Shown here in pieces: positions 8,573 through 16,692 of a DNA stretch of 64,000 nt. Each line of letters starts with the position of its first letter. Position 1 is the stretch's first letter. The notes under the pieces are model-generated. The model did not search any database. It had not been told where the DNA came from and saw only the letters and a list, made by a program, of their open reading frames with translations. Made by a program: the position numbers and the translations under genes. The stretch spans positions 1 through 64,000 of the forward strand of contig JAFXZJ010000036.1 in NCBI GenBank assembly GCA_017541305.1. Direction: 5' to 3'. Source of the DNA: Clostridia bacterium (GTDB lineage: Bacteria > Bacillota > Clostridia > Christensenellales > CAG-138).

Positions 8573-10744
8573 ATCCTGCGAATCGATCACTCCGTCGCCG
8601 GATACGTCGGCATTCCGCTCGACGGGCAGCGAATCGATTATGCCCAGGGCGAATCTGAGCGTGAGCAGCGCGTCCTGCGAATCCACGACGCCGTTGCCGT
8701 CAACGTCGCCGGGAAGCCCCGCCGTGTCGCCCGACCAGATCACCTCGTCGATCCACACGCAGTCGCTGCCGGCGGCATAGGAGTAGTCCTTTTCATATTT
8801 CCATACGAAGGTATAGCTCCCCGCAGAATCCGCCGTGTAAGTATAGGTCGTCCAATCTCTTTCGCCGCTCTGCTCAAGCGTCTGAGAGCCGTTCACCGAG
8901 AACTTGAGCTTGTCATAGCCGCTCTCGGAGCTGATCTTGTAATCGAATGCAAGGGTCTGCCCCGCCTCCATATCGAGGGTGAGGGTCAGGGTGCTGTTGG
9001 AGCTGTCATGGCCGGCGTTGCCGCTCACGGCCGCGACGCGCCCGTCCTTGACTGTGCCGCTGAAGGGGTAATTGCCGTTGGAGGTGAAGCTGAGGTGGCC
9101 GCCTTCGGTATTGAGGGCGTAATCAAGATCTATATCCTTGCCGGGCTCGCCCCACTGGGAATCGAGCCACTCGATGCGGGAAACGAACCAGCTGTGAAGC
9201 TGTTCGACACCGGCCTCGAACCTGACGCCCCACTTGCCCTCGTCACGCGGCATTGCATTGGCGATATAAGCCGTGCCCCTGTTCATGATGCGCAGCATAT
9301 CGGGTATCATGCTTTCGCGGTAGCCGCGGTAACGCTCTATGAGCGTGCTGCGGAATTCCTCATAGTCGTCATAGAGATGATCGAACCACGGGCAGGAGGA
9401 ATTGATGACCATGAAGTCGGCGGGATCCTGCGCGCCGGGGCAGTCATAATAGTCGTTATGCGTCCAATCGGCATTGTTCCAGGTGCAGTCGGGGCTGCCG
9501 TAGGCCAGGTCGAAATCCCAGGGCGCGGTGAGATAGAGCTTGTCGTCCTGCGCGCGCTTTTCCAGATAACAGCTGGTCTTGAGGTTGCCGTCGATATTCT
9601 TGGCGATCTCCTGGATTATCATGAAATCCGCCCATGAATCAACGTCGACGTATTTGGTGTAGGGCTCGGAGCCCGAGCCTGTGATCGCGTTATGCACGGA
9701 CTGCATGTAGTCCTCAAGATAAGCGAGCATCTGCTCCTTGAGCTCGGCCTCCTCGGGCTCCGGCTCCTTGAGCACGAAGTAATCGTGGCTCTGGTTTGCC
9801 CAATAGGGGCAGTTGAACCACTGATCCACGGAGAAATCGATCTTGCCGTCGATATCCTTTTCGATCAGATAGCCGCCGGTGAGCTCCTCGGCGGTGGCTT
9901 CTTCGATATCGATCTTGTTGGATTCGATCGAAACGCGCTCGACAAGCAGATAAATGCCGTTATAAGTGCCGTTCAGATAGACCTCTACGAACTCGCACTT
10001 GGGCACGTAGTCGATGCCCGCAAGCTGCAGGCTTGCTTTGTAGGTCATGTAGTTTCGCACCATCGAGTCGTCGGAATAGCCGGGGATGATTGCGTATTTC
10101 TTGGTCTTGGGGATGTCGAGCAGCGAGGCCTTCTTTTCAAGCTTGATCGAGTAGGGCTTTTTGGGCTGTCCCCACGAGGTGTTGCCGCGGCCTTTGATCT
10201 CGCCCGTGCCGGAGTAATCGCCGGAGGCGAACTGCTTGGTGCCCAGCGTGAGGGTGTATTCGGCCGCAACGTATTCCTCCTTGCCTATCTGCGAGAATGG
10301 CACCTCGGCCTGTATCTCGAGCTTGGGCAGCTCGGCCGCGCTGGCGTAAACGCCTATCGTGACGAGGTCGTCCTTTGCGAACATCTCGCCCCGGGCGATC
10401 GTCTTTTCAAACGTCACACTGCCGTCGGCATTCGCCGTTTCGGTCACGTTCTCATACCCGCGGAAGAAATTCGAGAAATCCGCGCAGTAGGTCCAGCCCT
10501 CGTCAAAGCGTGCGGTCATTACCAGAGTCTTGTTCTCTTCGGACTTGATGAGCCCGTAAAACTCCGTCGTGCGGATGGAAAAATCCGCTTCGTCGTATTC
10601 CAGCGCAACGCCGTCGCCCGCGTCGGGAACGATCGCGGTCACGGTGCTGTCCGCAGCCTCAAGCGCCTGTGCCGCGGCGGGCGTCAGCGCCGTCAGCAGC
10701 ATCGCGGCGATGAGCAGCATGCTTAAGAGCCTTGATCTTTTCAT
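8531..10744 (-). CDS. cotH: Secreted CotH-family kinase with C-terminal dockerin
   Basis: This 737-residue protein has a signal peptide. The CotH region covers about residues 155-530 and shows GRGNTSWG, KKPYSIKL, NGTYNGIYLLVERV and APWDFDLAYG, the last carrying the probable metal-binding Asp. A beta-sandwich segment follows (about 555-660), then a two-loop dockerin. CotH proteins are atypical kinases that phosphorylate secreted or spore-coat proteins in Bacillus. A dockerin on such a kinase suggests it acts on proteins held in an extracellular complex. Its ATG overlaps the GtrA stop (ATGA), so the pair is translationally coupled. The family call is firm; substrates are unknown. Confidence 0.9.
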   Translation of the reverse strand: MKRSRLLSMLLIAAMLLTALTPAAAQALEAADSTVTAIVPDAGDGVALEYDEADFSIRTTEFYGLIKSEENKTLVMTARFDEGWTYCADFSNFFRGYENVTETANADGSVTFEKTIARGEMFAKDDLVTIGVYASAAELPKLEIQAEVPFSQIGKEEYVAAEYTLTLGTKQFASGDYSGTGEIKGRGNTSWGQPKKPYSIKLEKKASLLDIPKTKKYAIIPGYSDDSMVRNYMTYKASLQLAGIDYVPKCEFVEVYLNGTYNGIYLLVERVSIESNKIDIEEATAEELTGGYLIEKDIDGKIDFSVDQWFNCPYWANQSHDYFVLKEPEPEEAELKEQMLAYLEDYMQSVHNAITGSGSEPYTKYVDVDSWADFMIIQEIAKNIDGNLKTSCYLEKRAQDDKLYLTAPWDFDLAYGSPDCTWNNADWTHNDYYDCPGAQDPADFMVINSSCPWFDHLYDDYEEFRSTLIERYRGYRESMIPDMLRIMNRGTAYIANAMPRDEGKWGVRFEAGVEQLHSWFVSRIEWLDSQWGEPGKDIDLDYALNTEGGHLSFTSNGNYPFSGTVKDGRVAAVSGNAGHDSSNSTLTLTLDMEAGQTLAFDYKISSESGYDKLKFSVNGSQTLEQSGERDWTTYTYTADSAGSYTFVWKYEKDYSYAAGSDCVWIDEVIWSGDTAGLPGDVDGNGVVDSQDALLTLRFALGIIDSLPVERNADVSGDGVIDSQDALIILRMALGIIG

Positions 10745-11190
10745 ATTGTTTCTCCTTCAACAGAATTATTATCTTCATTCTCTCTTTCCGCGATATCGTT
10801 CGTATCGATGGTTTTTCTGAACACGACGAAGCGCTGGAAGGGGAATTCGGTGGCGAGATTGAGCAGCATATTGATTATTGTGACAACGTATTCGTTCCAA
10901 CCGAGGGTGCGGGTGAGGTAATGCTCGAGCAGGGTGGAAAGCGGGGTGAACACGCAGTAATATGCGAACACCAGCAGCATTGCCTTGGGCACGTTGGAGG
11001 CGGATTTGAACGTGTAGCGGCGGTTGAACGTGAAGTTCCACAGCACCGAAAGCACCAGTGCGATGAGGTAGCTCAGCCAGTAATCGAGGTGGAAGACCTC
11101 GTTCAGCAGCGTGAACGTGCCGAACTGTATTATTCCGGCCGAGGCCGCGATCAGCACGTATTTGACCGTGCGTCTGAATTCCTTATTCAT
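10741..11190 (-). CDS. GtrA-family membrane protein
   Basis: This 149-residue protein has four predicted transmembrane segments (starting near residues 10, 38, 70 and 98) and the NFTFNRRYTFKS motif of the GtrA family. GtrA-like proteins are thought to help move undecaprenyl-linked sugars across the membrane for teichoic acid or polysaccharide modification. The gene overlaps the esterase by 8 bp upstream and the CotH gene by 4 bp downstream, so the three form one operon. The acidic C-terminal tail (about residues 128-149) is longer than the core family. The transported sugar is unknown. Confidence 0.85.
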   Translation of the reverse strand: MNKEFRRTVKYVLIAASAGIIQFGTFTLLNEVFHLDYWLSYLIALVLSVLWNFTFNRRYTFKSASNVPKAMLLVFAYYCVFTPLSTLLEHYLTRTLGWNEYVVTIINMLLNLATEFPFQRFVVFRKTIDTNDIAERENEDNNSVEGETI

Positions 11191-12001
11191 TCGGCTCCCC
11201 CTCCCCCAGCATAAGCCGGTAGTTTTCTATGAAGGCCTCCTTTGCGGCCTTGGCGTTCCTGGTCAGCGGCATCAGCATGTCAAATGCGTGGATATCGCTG
11301 TCATAGACGTCGGCCTTGGCATACACCCCGGCCTTTTGAAGCTCCTCGACGAACTTGATCGTTTCGCAGTAAAAGGGCTCGCCCGTGCATACGAACGTGT
11401 AGCAGGGCGGCAGGCCCGAAAGATCCTTTCTTCTTGAGGGCGACGCATACGCGGGGATATCCTTTTCGCCCCACAGCGGGCCCAGATACCTCTTCCAGCC
11501 CTCATGATTGCGCTTCGTGTTCCAGCCCAGGCTGTGGTTATCGCGCGAGGAATCGGTATCGAAGCAGTCGATCATGGGATAGAGCGGGAATTGGCAGAAC
11601 ACTTTGACCTCTCCCCTGTCGTGCGCGAGCATGCACAGCGCCGCAGTCAGGCCGCCGCCCGCGCTCTCGCCGCCGACTATTATGCGATCAGGATCCACGC
11701 CCAGCTCATCGGCGCTGTTATTGAGCCAGAGGAGCGCCTCGTAGCAATCCTCGAGCGCGGCGGGATAGGGCGCCTTGGTGGAAAGCCTGTAACCCGGTGA
11801 AACGACCACCGCGCCGAAGAGCCTTGCCGCGTCGCGTATGCGGGAAAAATGCACCATCTCGGGCATGCCCTCAAAATAGCCGCCGCCGTGGATCCACAGC
11901 ACCCCCGGCAGCTTTCCCTCCTGCCCGCGCGGCCGAAGCAGTATGAGCTTCATTTCCCCGGCCTTGGTTTCGATATAGCGCGTTTCCGAATCAAGACGCA
12001 T
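11183..12001 (-). CDS. Alpha/beta hydrolase, hormone-sensitive-lipase-type esterase
   Basis: This 272-residue protein shows the HSL-family oxyanion motif HGGGYF (about residues 39-44), the nucleophile elbow GGESAGG, and a C-terminal SDIHAFD that supplies the catalytic His. It has no signal peptide, so it is probably cytoplasmic. The reaction is hydrolysis of small acyl or aryl esters. It is first in the esterase-GtrA-CotH operon and starts at an ATG with GGGGGAG seven bases upstream. Its link to the extracellular kinase is unclear; it may remove acyl groups from a carbohydrate or intermediate. Confidence 0.87.
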   Translation of the reverse strand: MRLDSETRYIETKAGEMKLILLRPRGQEGKLPGVLWIHGGGYFEGMPEMVHFSRIRDAARLFGAVVVSPGYRLSTKAPYPAALEDCYEALLWLNNSADELGVDPDRIIVGGESAGGGLTAALCMLAHDRGEVKVFCQFPLYPMIDCFDTDSSRDNHSLGWNTKRNHEGWKRYLGPLWGEKDIPAYASPSRRKDLSGLPPCYTFVCTGEPFYCETIKFVEELQKAGVYAKADVYDSDIHAFDMLMPLTRNAKAAKEAFIENYRLMLGEGEPNE

Positions 12002-12028
12002 AGACTTACTCCCCCGTTTATCACACGG

Positions 12029-12058
12029 ATTATATCATAACACAGTCCTTTCCCGCAA
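12029..12058 (-). promoter_or_regulatory. Promoter of the esterase-GtrA-CotH operon
   Basis: TATAAT at 12034-12029 (minus) is preceded by TTGCGG with an 18-bp spacer. It lies about 28 bp before the esterase start. Confidence 0.55.
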
Positions 12059-12076
12059 TAGAAAAGAAAAAAGAAT

Positions 12077-12119
12077 AAAAAACCCCGCGCGGCAGGGCAA
12101 AGGCTCGGGCCGCGCGGGG
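12077..12119 (-). terminator. Strong intrinsic terminator
   Basis: A perfect 11-bp GC stem (CCCCGCGCGGC pairing with GCCGCGCGGGG) is followed on the minus strand by TTTTTT. It ends transcription from the lipoprotein gene at 12307. The 180 bp between that stop and the hairpin hold no convincing gene. Confidence 0.85.
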
Positions 12120-12306
12120 TCGGGGGGCAAATAATTCCTCTCATCAAAGCAGTTTAGTGCCTCGGTATTTGTTAGTTGAGACGCGGTGTAGGCTCGGGCT
12201 GTTCTTCTGATAGAGCCAAACTGGTTTTTATTGTATTATATGATTGCCAACGAATTTCCGATTCGATTAAGGGGCAGTCAAAACTCATATTTACCGCCCA
12301 ATTCTC

Positions 12307-13737
12307 TTATCGATGCGAAGAATGAACACCCAGGTCCACCCTTGTCCCATCGATTGCATTGATTGCGAAGGTCGTAGGTAATTCTCCATAATCCTTTGAG
12401 ACATAATCATCCGGAGTCTCCCAGTTGAAACTATGGAAATAGCACACCCAAACCGGCATCAGATAGAAATCATCTGAATCCTTCTGCTGCTGCGGCGCAA
12501 CAGTCAACACCATCTTTTCAAGTCTGAACCAGCGATAAAACTTCTCGGGATAGCTAAGATACGCCTTGAGCAGCCTTTCGAGGTTCCCGGTAAGCTCGTC
12601 AAAATCCATGAGCTGTACGTTCTCGTTCACAGGCCCTTCAACCTCCATCGGGTTCATCCATGAGAAGTATTCGAGCCCGCTTCCGCTGACGTAAAGCTCG
12701 AACCATTCATATTGCATGCCCTTTGCATACTGAGTCATATCGTCATCGCCTGCAAATAATCCTCTTCCGCTGGTGTCGTCTGTCGCAGGGCTTGCAGGCA
12801 CGTATGAGTATGAGCGAACGTAAGTCAATATCCAGCCTGTGCTTAAGGTAACATGAGAGCTGCTATGGCGAAGTCTGCCTTCAACAGATTCTGCAAGACC
12901 ACAACCATCGATCCCGACCTTTTCAAAAAATTCTTCCGCATTTGCAGTCGCTTCATCAAGGGTTATCTCGGGATCAATATAATTCATCATTTCTTCCGGC
13001 GACGGCAGATCATAGTCATCGTCATCTCCGTAAAGATCCATCAGGTCGTTATCTGCTGCAGTATACTTGTCCTGTGCAATCGTATCAATGTGAGACCGGA
13101 AAATTATCGGCCAGTCGATGTTTTGAACGTGGGAATAAACGCCTCGGCTCCCATCCGAGAGAAGTACGGTCTTGCTTGAAAGATCACTCATATCAAGCCT
13201 GTCCGCCGGAATGAAATCATCGTCCGATACAGTTGCGGAGTTGTATTCACCCTTAAGGTATTCGAGGTACTTAGCCTTGTGTTCCTCAGTCTTCTCACTT
13301 GCAAGCAGATCCGCAATTGCCGCTTCGATATCTTCCTTGCCCGGCTTGTCGCCATTTCTCACTGCAGTGATCGAAGGAAAGAAGTAATCCGCAATGGGCT
13401 GAAGATCCTCCGTTGTGACCTCATGCCGTCTGACGGTATAGACGGGATACGTGCTCTGGTCGGATGTGATTATATCCGCGTTTATCAGCATCCTGCCCGT
13501 TTCAGTCTTGACCTCGGAGTCCCAGTGAGTCGGAAATACGGGCGGAACTATGGCTTCCGCAGTCTCCGAAGCCTCGGGATCTGCCGTAGGCACAGCCGTT
13601 GCGCGGATCTTCTCACCCGCCTCGTCGTCGCCCTTGTTCGGCACCGGCTCGACCTCGGGCGTAGGCTGGCAGGCGGCGCAGAACAGGATCGCAGAAGTAA
13701 GCAAAAGCGATATGATCAGATCGAGTATTCTTTTCAT
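12307..13737 (-). CDS. Putative lipoprotein of unknown function (DUF6034-like)
   Basis: This 476-residue protein has a lipoprotein signal (LFCAAC, lipid Cys near residue 23) followed by a charged linker. The rest is a soluble domain rich in aromatic residues with no catalytic motif I recognise. The start CQPTPEVE and the C-terminal strand pattern resemble lipoproteins annotated DUF6034 in clostridia; that is from memory. It lies 36 bp downstream of the small secreted protein at 13774-14235, so both are probably transcribed from the ECF-type promoter near 14460. Anchoring would be to the outer face of the membrane. Confidence 0.75.
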   Translation of the reverse strand: MKRILDLIISLLLTSAILFCAACQPTPEVEPVPNKGDDEAGEKIRATAVPTADPEASETAEAIVPPVFPTHWDSEVKTETGRMLINADIITSDQSTYPVYTVRRHEVTTEDLQPIADYFFPSITAVRNGDKPGKEDIEAAIADLLASEKTEEHKAKYLEYLKGEYNSATVSDDDFIPADRLDMSDLSSKTVLLSDGSRGVYSHVQNIDWPIIFRSHIDTIAQDKYTAADNDLMDLYGDDDDYDLPSPEEMMNYIDPEITLDEATANAEEFFEKVGIDGCGLAESVEGRLRHSSSHVTLSTGWILTYVRSYSYVPASPATDDTSGRGLFAGDDDMTQYAKGMQYEWFELYVSGSGLEYFSWMNPMEVEGPVNENVQLMDFDELTGNLERLLKAYLSYPEKFYRWFRLEKMVLTVAPQQQKDSDDFYLMPVWVCYFHSFNWETPDDYVSKDYGELPTTFAINAIDGTRVDLGVHSSHR

Positions 13738-13773
13738 GGGTTTACTCCTTTCGCATCGATCGCAAGTTGCAGC

Positions 13774-14235
13774 TTATCGCAGAGGTCCGTATGTGGCGAT
13801 AAAGGAGCCCTTAGACTGGAACTTTCTTGTTTCATCAGGATCCTTTTGTATCCGCAGCTTGATCGTGTCATATGATGACACACCCGAAAGATTGGCACTG
13901 GAAAAAGTTGCATAGCTCCCGAAAAAAACGGTTTTGGTAGTAGTGTAGGCTGTACCGGCTTCATTGTAAACCCGCACCTTATGAAGGCCCTGATACTGGT
14001 AGCCTGTGTTCTCATCGACGTAATACGTTTCCGTATTATCGTCCGTTACCTCGCACCAAACATCTGTTGATGTTTTGGCAAGCGTGCCGCTGTAGAAGCT
14101 GTTGTTAATCAAGATTGCATATCCTCCGATATACTGCCTCGACACAGTGGTGAGATCGACAATAGCGTAAGCAAGCGTGCTGCTCACCGCCATGAAGACA
14201 AACGCAAGAACGACACTAAGATACTTCTTAAACAT
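13774..14235 (-). CDS. Small secreted protein of unknown function
   Basis: This 153-residue protein has a Sec signal peptide (first 24 residues, ending LAYA) and a beta-rich body with many Tyr and Thr residues. No family is recognised. AGGAGG sits six bases before the ATG at 14235. It is first gene of a unit with the lipoprotein at 12307-13737 and has a long folded 5' leader behind a promoter resembling that of the ECF sigma gene. This suggests it belongs to the cell-envelope response controlled by that sigma factor. Confidence 0.75.
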   Translation of the reverse strand: MFKKYLSVVLAFVFMAVSSTLAYAIVDLTTVSRQYIGGYAILINNSFYSGTLAKTSTDVWCEVTDDNTETYYVDENTGYQYQGLHKVRVYNEAGTAYTTTKTVFFGSYATFSSANLSGVSSYDTIKLRIQKDPDETRKFQSKGSFIATYGPLR

Positions 14236-14447
14236 AAATATCCTCCTAAGATGTATTTTTGATTGCCCCTATAAGGGGCTTGTCCGCTCGCAGGCGGGTA
14301 TAATGGTCGGTTGTGTCTCTCCGAAGAAAGATACTTCGGCGCAATTCTCCGATAAATCGGACTACACAAGTGCTTGGGTTTGCCTCCTTCCCGGTGTAAA
14401 TCATTTTGTCCGCGAAGTAGTCTTCTTTCGAGAAATATATCTCTCTA
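14236..14447 (-). ncRNA. Folded 5' leader RNA of unknown class
   Basis: About 210 nt separate the probable start site near 14447 from the ATG at 14235. A 6-bp stem (TTGTGT 14369-14364 with ACACAA 14316-14311) encloses two hairpins, CCGAT/ATCGG and CCGAAG/CTTCGG, each followed by AGA. Upstream is AAGTAG/CTACTT around a GAGA/TCTC hairpin. Downstream is GCCCCT/AGGGGC before the AGGAGG ribosome site. There is no match to a riboswitch class I know, and no coding potential. Confidence 0.45.
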
Positions 14448-14453
14448 CTTATA

Positions 14454-14481
14454 CAGACACCGTTTTTGGCAAAATGTTACA
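14454..14481 (-). promoter_or_regulatory. Candidate ECF sigma promoter
   Basis: Minus-strand TGTAAC (14481-14476), then 17 nt, then GTCTGTATAAGT. The AAC-N17-GTC layout is typical of ECF sigma promoters. The part from TTTTG through GTCTRTATARGT is also found upstream of the ECF sigma gene (16386-16414). Confidence 0.5.
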
Positions 14482-14543
14482 GGTTCTTAAAAATATATTT
14501 TTCAAAACAGGCTTTTCAACCCAATTTTGACGATAAATTTACA

Positions 14544-15029
14544 TCAGTGACAGATGATGCTGTCGGAAGTTATCGTCATCGTCTGTACTTCTCCCGGTGC
14601 CCTTCTGGCATAGAGAGTTATTTTTACGCGATAATGATAACCACTTGACAGATTTGAAAAGGTCTTTTCATAATCAAACGAGTCTGTATTGAACTCAAAT
14701 TGATTGGTAACGGTACTTTGGGTAACCCAGTTTACCCCACTGGATTGCTGCAGCTCAAGACTGGAGAAGCCTATCTTTTCCATCGTTTCTTCGGCTTCAA
14801 TGCTTACCGAAACCTTGATTTTTCCGCTTGACGGGTTTAACAGGTCGATCCTATTATCAGAAATTAAGTCATAAATGATCCTATCGTTTTCCGCTTCGAC
14901 GTCGGATGATGACATGATTACGTGTGAATCTTCTGCGCGGTATTTATAGGCATCAACGGAGCTCAAAGGTATAATGAGCATCAAAAGCGACATCAGAACA
15001 GCTATATACTTTTTCATAAAACACCGCAT
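14544..15029 (-). CDS. Small secreted protein, third gene of the ECF sigma operon
   Basis: This is a 161-residue protein. A start at the internal ATG (15017) would give the cleaner signal peptide MKKYIAVLMSLLML; the upstream ATG at 15029 has only a weak GGGAAA site. The mature part is beta-rich (about residues 30-161) with SSGKIKVSVSIEAEE, recalling the DUF6147 type of small exported proteins, which is uncertain. It starts 2 bp after the anti-sigma-like gene stop, so it is cotranscribed with the sigma factor. An envelope role is inferred from context only. Confidence 0.7.
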   Translation of the reverse strand: MRCFMKKYIAVLMSLLMLIIPLSSVDAYKYRAEDSHVIMSSSDVEAENDRIIYDLISDNRIDLLNPSSGKIKVSVSIEAEETMEKIGFSSLELQQSSGVNWVTQSTVTNQFEFNTDSFDYEKTFSNLSSGYHYRVKITLYARRAPGEVQTMTITSDSIICH

Positions 15030-15031
15030 TC

Positions 15032-15787
15032 TTATTTCCCGGACGCAAGCATGGATTCGGCAATCTTTTCAAGTACGGACATATCCGTATTGCCCGAGAT
15101 ACTGTAAGATTCGTTCTCATACACGATCAGGATATAGTTTTTGCTCGCCGCGTGAATGAACGTGCTTTCAATGCCGCAGATATCCTTTGTGTACTCTGAC
15201 TCAACATTTTTGATCGTTGTCATGGAATAGACGTATTCCGAGTCATAGGAGCAGTTGTTGTGATGAGCGATTATACGCACTTTTTTCCCATTATAAAGAT
15301 AGTGGATATAAGCACGTGTTACTCCGTCAGTGAAACTTACCCGTGCAAGCTCAAACTCCAGTCCCAAATCGTCACCGGGCAGACAGACCTTGTTCTTTGC
15401 GAAGCTCTTGAGTTTGTCCAATGAATCGATCAATACAAGCTCGTTTTCCTGATTATCGGATATGGTGTTTTGTGATGGGTCGGCCGTTATTTCGGGAAGA
15501 TCACCATACGCATCCTTCCCGGAGGAATATTCATAACTGGTATAATTTCCATCTTTGCTGATAAAGGGCGTGAATACCCGCACGCCGGCGGCCTCGGCGG
15601 TCGCGGTCGATATGAACAGCGCGAGCACCGCCGCGGCGGCGACCGAGGCGGCGCGGGAAAGGAATCCGCTTAGGTCGATGCGCCGGGATCTCCCTGCGTC
15701 ATGCGAAGCGGGTCTTTGGAGCCCGATCAGGATCAGATCCTCATCCATGATCCCATCCATCGATTCAAATAGTTTTTTTTCATTCAT
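15032..15787 (-). CDS. Probable membrane anti-sigma factor (DUF4367-like)
   Basis: This 251-residue protein has a short cytoplasmic N-terminus (about 45 residues), one transmembrane segment (about 47-66, AAAAVLALFIS) and an extracytoplasmic domain of DUF4367 type. Its start overlaps the end of the ECF sigma gene by 8 bp, the usual arrangement for a sigma factor and its cognate membrane inhibitor. It would hold the sigma factor at the membrane until an envelope signal arrives. No zinc-binding HxxxCxxC anti-sigma motif is seen in the N-terminus, so the binding mode is unknown. Confidence 0.75.
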   Translation of the reverse strand: MNEKKLFESMDGIMDEDLILIGLQRPASHDAGRSRRIDLSGFLSRAASVAAAAVLALFISTATAEAAGVRVFTPFISKDGNYTSYEYSSGKDAYGDLPEITADPSQNTISDNQENELVLIDSLDKLKSFAKNKVCLPGDDLGLEFELARVSFTDGVTRAYIHYLYNGKKVRIIAHHNNCSYDSEYVYSMTTIKNVESEYTKDICGIESTFIHAASKNYILIVYENESYSISGNTDMSVLEKIAESMLASGK

Positions 15788-16349
15788 AGTACATATCCCT
15801 CTCCATCAAATATTGTTTAAGTTCTTTTCGGGCCTTTCTCAGCTTGTAGTAAACGGTGTTCGGCTTGATCCCGAGCCGCCGGGCTATTTCTTCTATATCC
15901 TCATAGAAGAAATAACGCGCCATGAAAGCAGTTTGGACGTCGCTCGAACGGGTTTTAATGAAGGCGACTATCTCGTCCATCAGCTCGCGGCAGCTGACCG
16001 CCTGAAACGGATCGTCCCCGCGGGAGGCAAGGCTTTCGCTGAGCTCGTGAAGCGCAAGCTCGGGCTTGCCCGCCCAGCGCTTGCCGGATCTGAGCTGCGC
16101 GTTGCGGTTGAGCGCGGTGTTGCGGGCCACCCTTGCGACATATGCACGCAGGCTGCCCGGCTTTTCATCGGGCATGGAAGCCCATAGCGAATAAAGCGTG
16201 TCGTTCACACACTCTTCAATGTCTCTCGGATCGTCGAGGATATTCCCCGCAATTCTCCTTATGAGCTCTCCGTATTCTTTTTCGATCTCCGCCGCCGCGC
16301 TTTCGTCATGCGCAAGCAGCAGGCCGAGCAGCTCTTTATCCTCCGCCAT
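15780..16349 (-). CDS. ECF-type RNA polymerase sigma factor
   Basis: This 189-residue protein starts at the ATG at 16349, with GGGGGG upstream; a longer frame to 16631 lacks a ribosome site and reads through the rubredoxin 3' end. Region 2 spans about residues 22-90 (DIEECVNDTLYSLW) and region 4 about 130-180 (YEDIEEIARRLGIKPNTVYYKLRKARKEL, a helix-turn-helix). It directs polymerase to a small regulon. It is first in an operon with the DUF4367-like protein and a small secreted protein, and its own promoter resembles that at 14454-14481, so it may be autoregulated. Confidence 0.92.
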   Translation of the reverse strand: MAEDKELLGLLLAHDESAAAEIEKEYGELIRRIAGNILDDPRDIEECVNDTLYSLWASMPDEKPGSLRAYVARVARNTALNRNAQLRSGKRWAGKPELALHELSESLASRGDDPFQAVSCRELMDEIVAFIKTRSSDVQTAFMARYFFYEDIEEIARRLGIKPNTVYYKLRKARKELKQYLMERDMYYE

Positions 16350-16385
16350 GAGCCCCCCTTTCTTTCGATTAAGGCCTTCACCTAT

Positions 16386-16414
16386 ATAGACAGTTTTTTT
16401 ATCCAAAATTGGAA
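16386..16414 (-). promoter_or_regulatory. Candidate autoregulatory promoter of the ECF sigma operon
   Basis: Minus strand: TTCCAA (16414-16409), 17 nt, then GTCTATATAGGT (starting 16391). It aligns with the promoter at 14454-14481 over TTTTG, the A-run and GTCTRTATARGT. Confidence 0.45.
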
Positions 16415-16453
16415 GGCCTTTGGTCAATAATTCAAAATATATTTTGGTAAAGC

Positions 16454-16474
16454 AAAAAGCCCCCTTTCGGGGGC
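16454..16474 (-). terminator. Intrinsic terminator of the thioredoxin-rubrerythrin-rubredoxin operon
   Basis: A GCCCCC/GGGGGC stem with a 4-nt loop is followed on the minus strand by TTTTT, 17 bp after the rubredoxin stop. Confidence 0.85.
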
Positions 16475-16491
16475 GGATCGTAAGAATAGGG

Positions 16492-16647
16492 TCATTCGGC
16501 GGTGAACATATCCTTGCCCACGCCGCAGAGAGGGCATGCAAAATCCTCGGGAAGATCCTCGAACTTGGTGCCGGGGGCAATACCGTTTTCGGGATCGCCG
16601 AGGTTCTCGTCATAGACCCAACCGCATGCATCGCAAACGTACTTCAT
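16492..16647 (-). CDS. Rubredoxin
   Basis: This 51-residue protein has the two rubredoxin iron-binding pairs, C5-x2-C8 and C38-x2-C41, and the typical core [14 protein letters not shown]. It is a one-electron carrier in the cytoplasm that reduces rubrerythrin. It is last in the operon behind rubrerythrin (45 bp away). An AGAAAGGAG ribosome site precedes the ATG. Confidence 0.96.
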   Translation of the reverse strand: MKYVCDACGWVYDENLGDPENGIAPGTKFEDLPEDFACPLCGVGKDMFTAE

Positions 16648-16692
16648 AGTTGTTGCTCCTTTCTGTTATTTCTTTTCACAATAATTTATTGT

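Noticed and set aside
14184..14369. A 61-codon minus-strand frame in the leader region, and a loose similarity to the glycine riboswitch (GCCGAAG...GGAGAGAC)
   Set aside because: The frame overlaps paired RNA elements and runs through the next ribosome site. The order of the glycine-like pieces does not fit the riboswitch consensus.
16350..16631. N-terminal extension of the ECF sigma frame
   Set aside because: It covers the promoter and the rubredoxin 3' end in another frame and has no ribosome site. The ATG at 16349 gives a normal sigma factor length.
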